Assembly (NCBI GenBank): GCA_903926465.1 | Contig: CAIYJE010000067.1 | Coordinates: forward strand, 1 to 64,000 | DNA from: an uncultured Planctomycetales bacterium | Lineage (GTDB): Bacteria > Planctomycetota > Planctomycetia > Isosphaerales > Isosphaeraceae | Reading direction: 5' to 3' | Length of the DNA: 64,000 nt | Part shown: one piece after another, positions 17,523-26,752 of the stretch | Position numbering within the stretch: position 1 is the stretch's first letter | Layout: every line of letters starts with the position of its first letter | Made by a program: the position numbers and the translations under genes | The notes under the pieces: generated by a model | The model's database searches: none | What the model was told of the DNA's origin: nothing | What the model saw: the letters and a program-made list of their open reading frames with translations, nothing else

Positions 17523-18713
17523 TCACAAGGTGAGGGTGAAGATGGAGAAGTCGTCTTCCCACTTGTGCTCAACCGAGAGATCGAGTGTGTGCTTCATCAG
17601 GAGCTCCATGGCTGGAGCGCCCTGGCGGCCGGTTTTGTCCATATAGCTCAAGAACTCTTTGAACGGCCAGGTTTTTCGGCCTTCGATTTCGATTTCAAAT
17701 ACTCCGTCGCTATATACAAAGAGCACGCCATACGGGCCTACCTGGACCGTATCGGTGGGATAGTCCATCTCTTCGAAGGTGCCCACCACTGGACCCGTGG
17801 AGTTCAGGTCAATCATGGTGGCCGTCTCGGCATTCTCACCGGTGAGCAGCAGGGCAGGGGGATGTCCGCCCCCTGCGTACCGAACCACACGTTCCTCGCT
17901 GTCATACACTCCATACCAGGCCGTGAAGCATTTTTCTCCCTGCTGAGACATCTGGAACCGGTTGTTCAGGCCGGTCATCACCTCGCCTGGGTCCAGGAAG
18001 TTGACCCCTGGCAGCGCCCCTGAACGTAGACTGTTGAGCGCGGAGACCGAGAGCAGGGCGGCGGCAACACCGTGACCCACTACGTCGAGCAAGTAGAAGG
18101 CGAAGTATCGGTCGTCGATCCAGTGGTATCCGAAGGTGTCACCAGAGAGGCCCGTGGATGGTACGAACCTCCAATCGGTTTTGACCTTCCCTTCTGTGAA
18201 CTTGGCCGGCAGCAGCGATTGCACATACTCGGCGGCGCTTGCCACCTCACTCGCAATCAACTTCTGGCTCTTCTCCAGTTGCTGGTAAGCTTCGTTTCGC
18301 TCAAGCTGGGCAATGTAGCCTTTGGAGTGGTAGCGGATACGGGCCAGCAGTTCGAGTCGATCGGGCAGCTTGACAATGTAATCATTGGCTCCCAGGGCGA
18401 AAGCCTGCGCTTTGGTTGAGGCCTCCTCCTTGGTCGAGAGCACGATCATGGGAATTTCGCGAGTCGACTCGTTCGCCCTGAAGAGCTTGACCACCTCCAG
18501 GCCTTCAATCTCTGGCATCACCAAGTCTTGAAGAATGACCGTGGGTTTGATCGTTTCCGCGGTTTCCAGAGCCTTGGTCGGATCTTTGAGGTAGTGGTAC
18601 GCGATATCCGCTTCGCCCGCCAGCATCCGGCGGACGGCTTCGCCGATCATGGGTTGGTCGTCTATCAGAAGAACGGTTGCCTTGGTTACCGGCTTTGCAA
18701 CAACTTCAGACAT
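17523..18713 (-). CDS. response regulator with PP2C (SpoIIE-type) phosphatase output
   Basis: The protein has 396 residues. The N-terminal receiver has acidic pocket D18/D19, phospho-acceptor D63 (LQDLVMPE), and K115 (YIVKLPD). A coiled-coil linker (about 125-165) is followed by a PP2C/RsbU-type phosphatase domain with metal-binding D192, D210 and GHG (213-215), the YSDGVFE motif, and WEDDFSIF at the end. This is the RsbU/RssB-like partner-switching design: phosphorylation of the receiver controls dephosphorylation of an anti-anti-sigma (STAS) protein. No STAS or anti-sigma gene adjoins it. The Shine-Dalgarno before the ATG at 18713 is weak. Length and domain order are normal. Confidence 0.92.
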   Translation of the reverse strand: MSEVVAKPVTKATVLLIDDQPMIGEAVRRMLAGEADIAYHYLKDPTKALETAETIKPTVILQDLVMPEIEGLEVVKLFRANESTREIPMIVLSTKEEASTKAQAFALGANDYIVKLPDRLELLARIRYHSKGYIAQLERNEAYQQLEKSQKLIASEVASAAEYVQSLLPAKFTEGKVKTDWRFVPSTGLSGDTFGYHWIDDRYFAFYLLDVVGHGVAAALLSVSALNSLRSGALPGVNFLDPGEVMTGLNNRFQMSQQGEKCFTAWYGVYDSEERVVRYAGGGHPPALLLTGENAETATMIDLNSTGPVVGTFEEMDYPTDTVQVGPYGVLFVYSDGVFEIEIEGRKTWPFKEFLSYMDKTGRQGAPAMELLMKHTLDLSVEHKWEDDFSIFTLTL

Positions 18714-19509
18714 CAGGGTACTCTCGGCTTGATCGGGATATGGGCCTCAGCAGCCCGGGAAAGTCATGGGTAGAAGACGTGCGGTTTGAGAGGGGTGGTC
18801 CATGGCCGCGGGCCAGTCGATCGTCATCACCTGGCCCTGGAAACAAACTCGGCTCGCTCCAGGCCCGGTCTGTCTCCCAATCACCGTTCAGCACACTGAA
18901 ACGATTTGCCTGAGTTGCAGCGGAGTCGATTGGCTCAGAATGAATATGCTGAGCGATCCTTGCTGCGCTTGCAAGATCTCCGCTGAGTTTGCTGAACGGT
19001 CTTTCCCCCGCTCGCGGTAAGATTGGCTCAAGATTCCTTCCGATCCGGGGCTCCGGCAAGCTATCGCAAGGCTGGCCTGGGAGCGGAACCCTGGCCTTGG
19101 CCGACCTCGGTTGCCTGCTCGCTTGTCAGGAGTTATAGGCAAGCAAGGCTTCCTGATCCAGGATCGCCAGGCTCTTGATCCATCCTTCGAAAAACGCCCT
19201 GCGTGCCTGCATGTTGTGATTCGCCATCCTGGCAAGCGGATGTTTCAGGGCCAGTACCGGCGCTCCAGCCTCGCTCGCGTTTGCCTGCATCATGCGTTTA
19301 TCTGGGGCAGGCACCCGTTGCAGGAGGCGGAAGTTCGTCGCTATTGTAAAATCGCTTTGCAATCCTCCTGGAAGCGTTCATTGAACGCGTGACCAGGTTG
19401 CGGCTGTGTACTTTCTATCCGATGCCTTCCACCCTGAAGCAGGTTTGAGGAGCGGGCCTCGTCCTCCTTCGCAGGAATATTGGCTGGATGACTCTCGGAG
19501 TCTTTGGTG
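18714..19509. other. long intergenic region
   Basis: The region is about 800 bp between the divergent receiver/phosphatase and RDD genes. It holds one doubtful small minus-strand ORF (19126-19362). I find no RNA gene, repeat or terminator. The promoters of both flanking genes should lie here but are not obvious. Confidence 0.5.
19126..19362 (-). CDS. possible small protein, unrecognised
   Basis: This is a 78-codon frame on the minus strand. A strong AGGAGG lies directly ahead of a TTG start, but the spacing is unusually short. Codon use looks plausible, and the C-terminal half (ARRAFFEGWIKSLAILDQEA) could form a helix. No family is recognised and it may be spurious. Confidence 0.3.
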   Translation of the reverse strand: MQSDFTIATNFRLLQRVPAPDKRMMQANASEAGAPVLALKHPLARMANHNMQARRAFFEGWIKSLAILDQEALLAYNS

Positions 19510-19968
19510 ATGCACCATGCGGGGTTCGGGAAGCGATTTGTGGCGTTCTGGATCGATTATCTTCCAATCGCCCTGACAACGCTGGCGATTGCCTATTTCT
19601 TTCTGGGATTCGACACAACCGTTTCACGGTTCCTGGCCCGCGCGCCGGGTGATTTTCAGACCCGGATCGAGTTTCTCCAGGAGCGGAATCGGATCCGGAA
19701 CGCATCTTTATGTCTGTATGTTCTGTATTGTATGGTTCTAGAAGCCTCGGCCCTTCAGGGAACGCTTGGTAAATGGCTGCTGGGGATCCAGGTTGTTGAT
19801 ACGTCGGGCCGGCGTCCCAGCTACACTACGGCACTTTCGCGTAACCTTGAAAAGTTTCTGTCGTTCGCAATTCTCGGTCTGGGTTGTCTCTGGGTTATCT
19901 GGTCGCCCGAGAAACAGGCCTGGCATGATTCCCTTGCGGGGACATTCGTGGTAACTCGTGATGACTGA
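19510..19968 (+). CDS. RDD family membrane protein
   Basis: The protein has 152 residues. The RDD signature is present: an Arg in the first segment (GFGKRFVAFWIDYLP), then helix 1 (ALTTLAIAYFFLGF), a second helix around SLCLYVLYCMVLEASAL, the conserved GTLGKWLLGIQVVD loop, a third helix, and the terminal KQAWHDSLAGTFVV. RDD proteins are small inner-membrane proteins, some linked to ion transport, mostly of unknown function. I chose the ATG at 19510 (GGAG about ten bases upstream) over a TTG at 19504. It stands alone, with divergent or separated neighbours. Confidence 0.8.
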   Translation: MHHAGFGKRFVAFWIDYLPIALTTLAIAYFFLGFDTTVSRFLARAPGDFQTRIEFLQERNRIRNASLCLYVLYCMVLEASALQGTLGKWLLGIQVVDTSGRRPSYTTALSRNLEKFLSFAILGLGCLWVIWSPEKQAWHDSLAGTFVVTRDD

Positions 19969-20236
19969 GCCCACATGCCACGCCAGATCGTTCAAGGGTG
20001 CCGCGCGATTGAAGTAGCACCAATTACCCAGACTCTCGGCATGAGTGAATCGCACTTCGTGCAGATCCGATGCTCTGGCAAGAAGTCTTGAAACCTGGCT
20101 GGGGCCGACACTTGGTTGCCTGGATGAGTTCAGGGGTTATAAACTTGCAAGACCACGGGTTGGTTCCGTGCCTTCCTGAGCGGCGGGCGGGAACCGGCTT
20201 GCCAGGCTCAATCCCCAAGACGCGAAGTTTTGCTGC

Positions 20237-21001
20237 ATGAGAATCCTTGTTGTTTCGGATATCCATGCCAACTGGAACGCACTTCGTTCGATTCAAGAGC
20301 CGTTCGATGTCTGTCTTTGCCTGGGAGACCTGGTGGACTACGGACCAGACCCAGGACCGTGCGTGGATTGGGTCATGAAGCACGCCACCCACGCGATTCG
20401 GGGCAATCATGACCATGGAGTGGCGCAAGGCGTATCGGTGGATGGAGAGTCGGGCTTCCGATACCTGACCCGAATGACTCGGCCCCTGCAGTGGCCCGGG
20501 CTTGATGCTAATCAGCGCCGGTACCTGTTGCAAATGCCGTTGACGAAGCGGGTGGTTTTGGACGGGCAGCGGTTTTTTTTGGTGCATGGCACCCCGCGAG
20601 ATCCACTTGATGAGTACGTGATGAACGACCCGGCCACCTGGCAGCGGCGGCTGGAGGGGATCGAGGCAGACTTTGTCTGCGTCGGTCACACGCATTCTCA
20701 GTTTACACTGAAGGTAGGGTCGACAACCTTGCTCAACCCAGGCAGTGTGGGGCTGCCTCGCGATGGAGACTCACGGGCGGCTTACGCGATTATTGAAAAC
20801 GGCCATATTGAGCTGAAACGACTGGCCTACCCCATTGATGAAACCGTGGCCAGGCTAGCTCAGTGTTCGCTTCCCGAACGGGCCAGACAGATGCTCACGG
20901 TTGCGCTTTATTCCGGAAGACTGGATTCCAGTTCCGCCACCCCGCCGGTTGCCAACCAGGCGCACGCCAATGGGTCAGAGCAACCTGCCCGGGAGCCGTG
21001 A
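20237..21001 (+). CDS. metallophosphoesterase, YfcE/MJ0936-like
   Basis: The protein has 254 residues. All five metal-binding blocks of the calcineurin-like family are present: SDIHAN (D8, H10), LGDLVDYGP, GNHDHG, VHGTPRD and VGHTHSQF, followed by NPGSVGLPRDGD, typical of the bacterial phosphodiesterase subgroup. It is probably a soluble cytoplasmic phosphodiesterase with a small phosphoester substrate. The last 25 or so residues are a Pro/Ala-rich tail. It ends only 4 bp from the stop of convergent rsgA, with no terminator between, so the two transcripts must overlap antisense. Confidence 0.9.
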   Translation: MRILVVSDIHANWNALRSIQEPFDVCLCLGDLVDYGPDPGPCVDWVMKHATHAIRGNHDHGVAQGVSVDGESGFRYLTRMTRPLQWPGLDANQRRYLLQMPLTKRVVLDGQRFFLVHGTPRDPLDEYVMNDPATWQRRLEGIEADFVCVGHTHSQFTLKVGSTTLLNPGSVGLPRDGDSRAAYAIIENGHIELKRLAYPIDETVARLAQCSLPERARQMLTVALYSGRLDSSSATPPVANQAHANGSEQPAREP

Positions 21002-21005
21002 TCGG

Positions 21006-22148
21006 TCAGTCCTCTTGCATCGGTTTCTGGAAGTAGAGTCTCAGGTAGCTTTCGTACCGACCGAGGTGAATCTGGTCGTCCTGAACGGCATTCTTGACGG
21101 AACAGCTACCTTCATGCGTGTGCGAGCAATCTGGAAATCGGCAATGGGGAATGTAGGGACGAAATTCGGGGAAAACCCCGTCGATATCGGCAGGGTCCAT
21201 GCCCCAGAGTTCAAACTGGCGTAGACCTGGGGTGTCTACCACGTATCCGCCATTTTCGATCTTGATGAGTTCGGCGGTGGTGGTTGTGTGACGCCCCTTG
21301 GAGGTCCAGTCCGAGACTCGACCGATTCTGAGCTTGAGTCCCGGCTGAATTGCGTTCAGCAGAGAGCTTTTGCCTACGCCGCTCTGCCCGGAAATGGCTG
21401 TCGATCCCTGGGCCAGAATTTCGCGAAGTCGTTTCAATCCGCGTCCGTCGTGGATTGAGGTAACCAGGACCTCGTAGCCAAGCTGGCTATACAGGCCGAT
21501 AACCCATTGGAAGTCCGCAAGATCCACCAGGTCCGACTTGTTGAGCACAATGATCGGCCGAACTCCGCCTGTTTCCGCGGAGATCAGGTACCGATCAATC
21601 AACGGGGTTTTCAAGCCTGGTTCCAGAAGCGCGGATACGATCAGAATTTGATCGATGTTCGCGGCAATCACGTGCCGCTGACGGCGATAACCGCGCACCA
21701 CGGTCCCTTGCCGCTTATCCACATTTTCGATTAGCCCCTGGTTCTCTGCACTCGTGCGGAACCAGACCCGGTCTCCCACGGCAATCACGTTTCGCTCTTC
21801 AATTGCCAGCGATTTCAAAAGCCGGCGCACGCCGCAGCGGTAGCTCCGCCCATCGTCGGTCTCAACCACGGTTTCCAGGCCATGCACCTTAATAATTCGA
21901 CCGTGCAGGCAGCCTTCGGTATTGACGGACATTCCCGACAGCATGGAGTCTTTGCCGTCTTGGTCGCCGCCGTCGTCCACCATGATCGTTCGTCGACGCG
22001 ATAGATCGCCCTTGGCCCGCACGCGCTCCTGGCCAGGAGAATCTGGATTGCTTGCGCCAACCCCATGCGAACTCGTGAGGTTATTGGCGCGAGTTCGGTT
22101 TTGGCGATTTTTGCGTAGCGCAACGCGGATCTTTTTCTTCTTGCTCAA
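21006..22148 (-). CDS. rsgA: small ribosomal subunit biogenesis GTPase RsgA
   Basis: The protein has 380 residues. It is a circularly permuted GTPase: an OB-fold (about 80-150) is followed by G4 (LNKSDLVD), the P-loop GQSGVGKSS, G2 (GRHTTTT) and G3 (DTPGLRQFELW), and then the zinc knuckle with Cys/His in HCRFPDCSHTHEGSC. It matures the 30S subunit. The start is a TTG at 22148 giving MSKKKKIRVALRKNRQNRTR, a basic N-terminus typical of planctomycete RsgA; no ATG start would preserve it. The extension before the OB-fold (about 75 residues) is longer than in E. coli. Confidence 0.92.
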   Translation of the reverse strand: MSKKKKIRVALRKNRQNRTRANNLTSSHGVGASNPDSPGQERVRAKGDLSRRRTIMVDDGGDQDGKDSMLSGMSVNTEGCLHGRIIKVHGLETVVETDDGRSYRCGVRRLLKSLAIEERNVIAVGDRVWFRTSAENQGLIENVDKRQGTVVRGYRRQRHVIAANIDQILIVSALLEPGLKTPLIDRYLISAETGGVRPIIVLNKSDLVDLADFQWVIGLYSQLGYEVLVTSIHDGRGLKRLREILAQGSTAISGQSGVGKSSLLNAIQPGLKLRIGRVSDWTSKGRHTTTTAELIKIENGGYVVDTPGLRQFELWGMDPADIDGVFPEFRPYIPHCRFPDCSHTHEGSCSVKNAVQDDQIHLGRYESYLRLYFQKPMQED

Positions 22149-22427
22149 GAGGAGCCGGCCTCGTGTCGGAAAATGTGCGGTCTGTTTAGACTATTCTATC
22201 GAACTCAGGGGATTGGGACGACCTTGAAGACGGTTTCCGCCAGCGGAACTTGGCGGATCGCTCTGGCCAAGGACTCTGCATCACCGACCTTCGAGCCCTT
22301 GGCGCAGGCAAAGGGTCGCTCTACGATGCCTTGAGCAATTGGCGAAAGAAAATGCGTTCCAGAGAACGTCCTGGACGAATGCTGGTCTTGAAAGCTGAGC
22401 CGGTTTCACGACGGAAGGATCAACGCT

Positions 22428-25004
22428 GTGGATGCTCCCAAGTCTCTTCGGTTCTCCCTGTACTCTTCCATGGTTTTGCTGGCAATCAGCCCCCTCCAAT
22501 CGCGCTCGATCGCTCAAACGGGAATTGCACCGCCAGCCGCGCCTGCAGTTAACGGACCGTCTTCGGGCTTGCCTGGAAACGTGGCACCACCAGCCAGCAA
22601 ACCGGCCGATCCAGACGCACTGGTGCGCTACGTTCCGGCCGAGAAGCTGACCTTGTTGCTGGAATTTCAGGGATTCGACCAGCACTCCGCCGCCTGGAAT
22701 GAGTCGGCCACGGCCAAGATTCTTTCCGAGACCAATACCGGGGCCATGCTGGAAGAGATCGTGACGCAGGTTTTTGATCAGGCCACCAAAGGCTTGCCCG
22801 ATAGGCGAACCACGAGCCAGGAAGAGCTGGCTCTGCTCAAGCTGATGTTTCGATCCGGATTCGTTTTTAGTATGAGCCAGGATCCCAAAGATCCCAATGC
22901 CGTGGGAGTCGTTCTGGTCTACCGCAACGCGTTTCAGGATGAAAACAAAACGCTGTTTGCCAAGCTCATCTCGCGATTATCGGTGCCAGGCGCACCGCCC
23001 ACAATCATGGATAAGCCTGGAGGGCGTCGGGTGGTGGTGGCTCCAGGGGCGAACGGAATGCCCATGGGGTGGTGGGTCGAAGACCGTCGAGACCTGGTGA
23101 TCTGTGTGCCCAACACATTCGCGGATTCCGTGATTCAGTCTCTGGACGGTAAAAGTGCCAACGCCAGCACCAACCCAGTTCGAGCCAGGCTTGCCAAGGC
23201 CAGTCCAGGACTTGAGCCGCTAGGCTGGGCCATGGTTGATCTGGCCACGGTTCAACCCTTGCCCGCGGTTGTTGAACCGTACGGAATCAAGGACGTGCGA
23301 TCGCTTCAATTGCGCTGGTCCATTGAAGGGAAGGCGATCCGCACAGACCTTGACGTTGAGACTCCCGCGCCTCGCACTGGAGTTTTAGGCCTGATGGAAC
23401 AACCCGGTTTCAAGGTCGCTGAGATTCCGAAACTGCCAGAGAGCTTTGATTCCTTCGCCATGGCATCGTTCATTCCCGCCAGGTTCCTCAACGAGGCCAA
23501 GGCCCTGGCCGAGCGCTTGGGTCAGAAAGACTCCAGCAATCAGTTCGATCAGATGGCGGCCGCGTTTGAAAAGTCGACCAAGCTCGACCTTCGCAAGGAT
23601 CTACTAGAAATTCTGGGTCCGCACTTCACCTACTACACCCAGCCACAGAAAAAGACCGGAATCACCGCGGCCCTGAACGCGTTCAACCCGCTGGCCGGTC
23701 TCCAGATTCCCCGGTTCACGCTGCTGGTCGACGTGAAGGACGAGAAGGCTGCCAACAAAGCGTTGACCAAGCTTTTGGCGTACGCCAACAAGCAGCTTGC
23801 CACCATGACGGTGCCTGGGTTGCCACCGGGTGCCGCAGGTCCCGATGGCCTTGCAGAGCCGCCTGGAAGTCCACCCAGGCCGGGTGGCCGCTCTGCTCCC
23901 GCAGGGGCTGGGGCTCAGGCATCATCCAAGGGAGCCACGGGCAAAAAGGCGCAAGCGGTCAGCATTCGCATGACTTCGCCCAAGCCGTTGACCTTCCAGC
24001 TTTCCCTGCCGGAACCGCTTGCCACGATGATGGGAATCAAACCAACGCTGATTCTTGGGCCCAAACACCTGATCCTGGCGAGCGGGCTAGACCTAGCCAC
24101 GGAAGCCCTGCGTCTGGAAGAAAAGAAATCGGAATCCTGGGTACCCAGCGGTGAGTTTGGAGAGGCCGTGGCTAACTTGCCAGGTTCACTGGTTTACGTT
24201 TCAGCCACCGACCCCAGAGACTCGGTTCCCAAAGCGCTGGCGGAACTTCCAACGACACTGAACACGGTGTTCAGTCAGCTCGACCTGGGAATTGACCCAG
24301 CCAGACTGAGCGGCATGACATCGGGAACCGCGGGTGCTGGTAGTCCGGTGCCGCCGGGTGGTTCGCCGCTGACGGCCGGCACAGGCCAGCCTGCGGTTTC
24401 CATCCAGGGGGCAGGGGCGGGCACCAGGGCCCTGGTGAGTCCTTCGGAAGAACAACCTCCCCAGGCTGCCAATCGAAGTGCAAACTCTCCGCCTGGTAAC
24501 TCGGTGCCTGCCGGCTATCCGGGGTCTGGCGGTGGCGGTCCTCGTCAGGGTGGATCCGGACCAGCCCCAGGCGCACCCGGCGCCGGTGCTCAGCCAAACG
24601 TGCCTGGGCAGTTGAAGCTTGTAATTGATCCCAGCAAGATTCCGACGCCTGAATCGATCCGTCCGTTCCTCTTTCCAGGAGCGACCGCACTCTCTTTCGA
24701 TGATTCCGGGATCCATTGGGTGTCCCGACAGGCGTTTTTCGACGTAGGATCTGTAAGTGTGCTGGCGGGAACCGTTGGCGCTGGCTGGATGAAAGGTAGT
24801 GCCCTGCCGGGTCTGCCGCCTGGAATGGGTGCTGGCCCTCCAGGTTCTGGACCAAACCCACCGTTTAGCCCACCCGGAGGCCCGGGAGCAGGACCAGGCT
24901 CGTTGAATGCTCCCCAGGGAGCTGGAGCGTCTAATCCGGAGCCACCGGCTGCACCACGAGGCGGACCCGCTGGCCGGGCCGGCTCACGAGTTCCCATTCC
25001 ATGA
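22428..25004 (+). CDS. large secreted protein of unknown function, Pro/Gly-rich
   Basis: The protein has 858 residues and starts at a GTG with AAGGA eight bases upstream. The signal peptide spans about residues 8-29 (FSLYSSMVLLAISPLQSRSIAQ). The body (about 60-460) alternates alpha/beta segments such as FDSFAMASFIPARFLNEAKAL and LDLRKDLLEILGPHFTYY, which vaguely recall DUF3352-like proteins. It is interrupted by Gly/Pro/Ala-rich low-complexity stretches (about 465-510 and 640-730) and ends in a long GPP/PGG-rich tail (780-858). I do not assign a function. Its export and low-complexity tail suggest a cell-surface or periplasmic role. It is flanked by divergent rsgA and the downstream ACT protein gene. 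Confidence 0.7.
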   Translation: MDAPKSLRFSLYSSMVLLAISPLQSRSIAQTGIAPPAAPAVNGPSSGLPGNVAPPASKPADPDALVRYVPAEKLTLLLEFQGFDQHSAAWNESATAKILSETNTGAMLEEIVTQVFDQATKGLPDRRTTSQEELALLKLMFRSGFVFSMSQDPKDPNAVGVVLVYRNAFQDENKTLFAKLISRLSVPGAPPTIMDKPGGRRVVVAPGANGMPMGWWVEDRRDLVICVPNTFADSVIQSLDGKSANASTNPVRARLAKASPGLEPLGWAMVDLATVQPLPAVVEPYGIKDVRSLQLRWSIEGKAIRTDLDVETPAPRTGVLGLMEQPGFKVAEIPKLPESFDSFAMASFIPARFLNEAKALAERLGQKDSSNQFDQMAAAFEKSTKLDLRKDLLEILGPHFTYYTQPQKKTGITAALNAFNPLAGLQIPRFTLLVDVKDEKAANKALTKLLAYANKQLATMTVPGLPPGAAGPDGLAEPPGSPPRPGGRSAPAGAGAQASSKGATGKKAQAVSIRMTSPKPLTFQLSLPEPLATMMGIKPTLILGPKHLILASGLDLATEALRLEEKKSESWVPSGEFGEAVANLPGSLVYVSATDPRDSVPKALAELPTTLNTVFSQLDLGIDPARLSGMTSGTAGAGSPVPPGGSPLTAGTGQPAVSIQGAGAGTRALVSPSEEQPPQAANRSANSPPGNSVPAGYPGSGGGGPRQGGSGPAPGAPGAGAQPNVPGQLKLVIDPSKIPTPESIRPFLFPGATALSFDDSGIHWVSRQAFFDVGSVSVLAGTVGAGWMKGSALPGLPPGMGAGPPGSGPNPPFSPPGGPGAGPGSLNAPQGAGASNPEPPAAPRGGPAGRAGSRVPIP

Positions 25005-25252
25005 CCCCCCCAGATGGTGTCCCGAAGGATCGATTTCAGGATTTGAGGTCTGGAGGGCATCACCAACGAGCCGTGGATCGGATGTTTCGAACGCACCGTC
25101 ATCACTGACTTGGAAAGGGAAAAAGCGTTGCTGCGTCGGTAGCTCCCTCAACCGGAGCCTGGCTGCTTTTTCTGTTCGTTTCTTGGTCGAGCGGAGAGTT
25201 CTCAACATTTATCGGCACTCCGCTCTCTTCCTATTTGAACAGGGGTGATCTG

Positions 25253-25696
25253 ATGGAGTTTGTCCACGAATTGACGGCGCATCTGGAGAACAAGCCCGGA
25301 CGTCTCGCCAAAATTTGTGAGGCTCTGGCTCATGAGAAAGTGAATATCCGGGCCCTCACGGTGATGGACTCTGGCGATCGGAGCGTGCTCAGGTTTGTGG
25401 TCGATCAGGTTGAGCCGGCGCTAAAGATTTTGACCTCGCTGGGAACCGAGTCGACCTCTTGCGACGTGCTTGCCGTTGAGATTGAGAATCGGCCTGGATC
25501 GCTTACGCGCGTCCTTGAGAAACTGGCGAGCGAACACATCAATATCGAGTACGCCTACGTCTCTGCCGCTTCCGCCAACGGTCGGTCGCTCGGGATTTTC
25601 CATACGTCCAACCCCAAGCGGGCACTTCAGGTCTTGCATGAATCCGCGCAGAAGGCAAGCGAGAATACCACTCGCCGCCCTTTGCATTCGCGCTGA
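25253..25696 (+). CDS. tandem ACT-domain protein
   Basis: The protein has 147 residues consisting almost entirely of two ACT domains (about 3-70 and 75-140). Each opens with a PGRLAKI or PGSLTRV ligand-binding loop followed by VNIRAL or INIEYAY. Such stand-alone double-ACT proteins bind amino acids and are often regulatory, with no catalytic domain. The ATG at 25253 has AGGGG seven bases upstream. The next gene, trmL, starts 18 bp downstream, so co-transcription is likely. Confidence 0.85.
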   Translation: MEFVHELTAHLENKPGRLAKICEALAHEKVNIRALTVMDSGDRSVLRFVVDQVEPALKILTSLGTESTSCDVLAVEIENRPGSLTRVLEKLASEHINIEYAYVSAASANGRSLGIFHTSNPKRALQVLHESAQKASENTTRRPLHSR

Positions 25697-25714
25697 GCTT
25701 ATTCGGGGATTGTT

Positions 25715-26239
25715 GTGGATATTGAGGTAGAAAGAAGAGTCCTGGATCAACCGGTTCAAGCCGCTGGGTTCAACCCCCGACTTCATGTTGTGCTGGTTGA
25801 GCCTGAAATCGCGGCGAATGTCGGTGCGATCGGGAGAACGTGTGTTGCCTTGGGGGCCCACCTCTGGCTGGTGCGCCCCCTTGGCTTTCATCTGGACGAT
25901 CGTCGTCGCCGTCGGGCCGGGCTGGATTACTGGGACGACCTTTGCCTGCATGTGGTGGATGACCTGGCCCAGGCGCTCAGTGAATCTGGAGCGCCACACG
26001 CCTGGTACTTCAGCACGCACGCCACCCGGCTCTTCTATGAGGTGAGCTTTGGGCCCGGCGATGCGCTGGTATTTGGGCCTGAGTCTCGCGGTTTACCCTC
26101 GTTCCTACTGGCGGCCAATCCGGAACAAGCGGTACGACTTCCCATGATGCCCCTGGTTCGAAGCTTGAACCTGGGAAGCTCGGTGGCGGTGGGCCTGTTT
26201 GAGGCTGCCCGACAGATCGGCTTTGGGGACGCCGTCTGA
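25715..26239 (+). CDS. trmL: tRNA 2'-O-methyltransferase TrmL (SPOUT family)
   Basis: The protein has 174 residues. The SPOUT/TrmH fold motifs are visible: motif 1 in NPRLHVVLVEPEIAANVGAIGRTCVALGAHLWLVRPLGF, motif 2 in LVFGPESRGLP, and motif 3 in LPMMPLVRSLNLGSSVAVGLFEA. TrmL methylates the wobble nucleotide (C34 or cmnm5U34) of tRNA-Leu using S-adenosylmethionine. The start is a GTG at 25715 and the first 20 or so residues are an extension beyond the E. coli length. It is probably co-transcribed with the ACT protein gene. Confidence 0.9.
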   Translation: MDIEVERRVLDQPVQAAGFNPRLHVVLVEPEIAANVGAIGRTCVALGAHLWLVRPLGFHLDDRRRRRAGLDYWDDLCLHVVDDLAQALSESGAPHAWYFSTHATRLFYEVSFGPGDALVFGPESRGLPSFLLAANPEQAVRLPMMPLVRSLNLGSSVAVGLFEAARQIGFGDAV

Positions 26240-26752
26240 AGTAGGAAGTAAGTGAGAAGAGACGCCGGTTCCTGGGTGCAACTACCTGCCAGGCGTTCTC
26301 CGAACACGCGGGGCCGATCACCAGAATTTCGAGATTTTGGGGCGTGTTCAACCGAAGGGATTGACCTGGTAGGGATTCTGTGGGTTGTTTTTAAGTGGTT
26401 GTGTTTCATAAGGTTGGGTTGGTTTGCAGGCGTGTGATGGCTTGCGCCTGAGTGAGCTTTGGGCAGGAAGGGGAAAGCCTGTCATTCCTGACAGGTATAC
26501 TCTCACTGCGTGAATCGTCGGAAATCGGATCCCGGGCGTGAATAAAGGGAAACGGTCAGACGTTTAATAGCGTATGGAGGACAGGACCGACCCCGGTAGC
26601 AGCCGTGGTGTGAATGGTCAGCCGACCTGGTCCTGGCTTCGATCCCGAATTTTCCCATGCTGCCATCAGGGGATTTGGCTCCTGAGCAGCGGATTTTGAT
26701 CAATTGGTTCCTGGCAACTTTTGCGGTTTTGCTCAATCGGGGGTTTAGCACA
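26240..26752. other. intergenic region upstream of the Gly/Met-repeat gene
   Basis: About 510 bp holding a palindromic hairpin and a -10-like box (26478-26501). No gene is seen. An in-frame ATG at 26657 would extend the next gene backwards but would destroy its signal peptide position. Confidence 0.5.
26478..26501 (+). promoter_or_regulatory. inverted-repeat operator abutting a -10-like box
   Basis: CCTGTCA (26478-26484) and TGACAGG (26489-26495) are perfect inverted repeats around TTCC, immediately followed by TATACT (26496-26501). A good -35 is not seen. The arrangement suggests a repressor or activator site controlling the gene at 26753. Confidence 0.45.
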
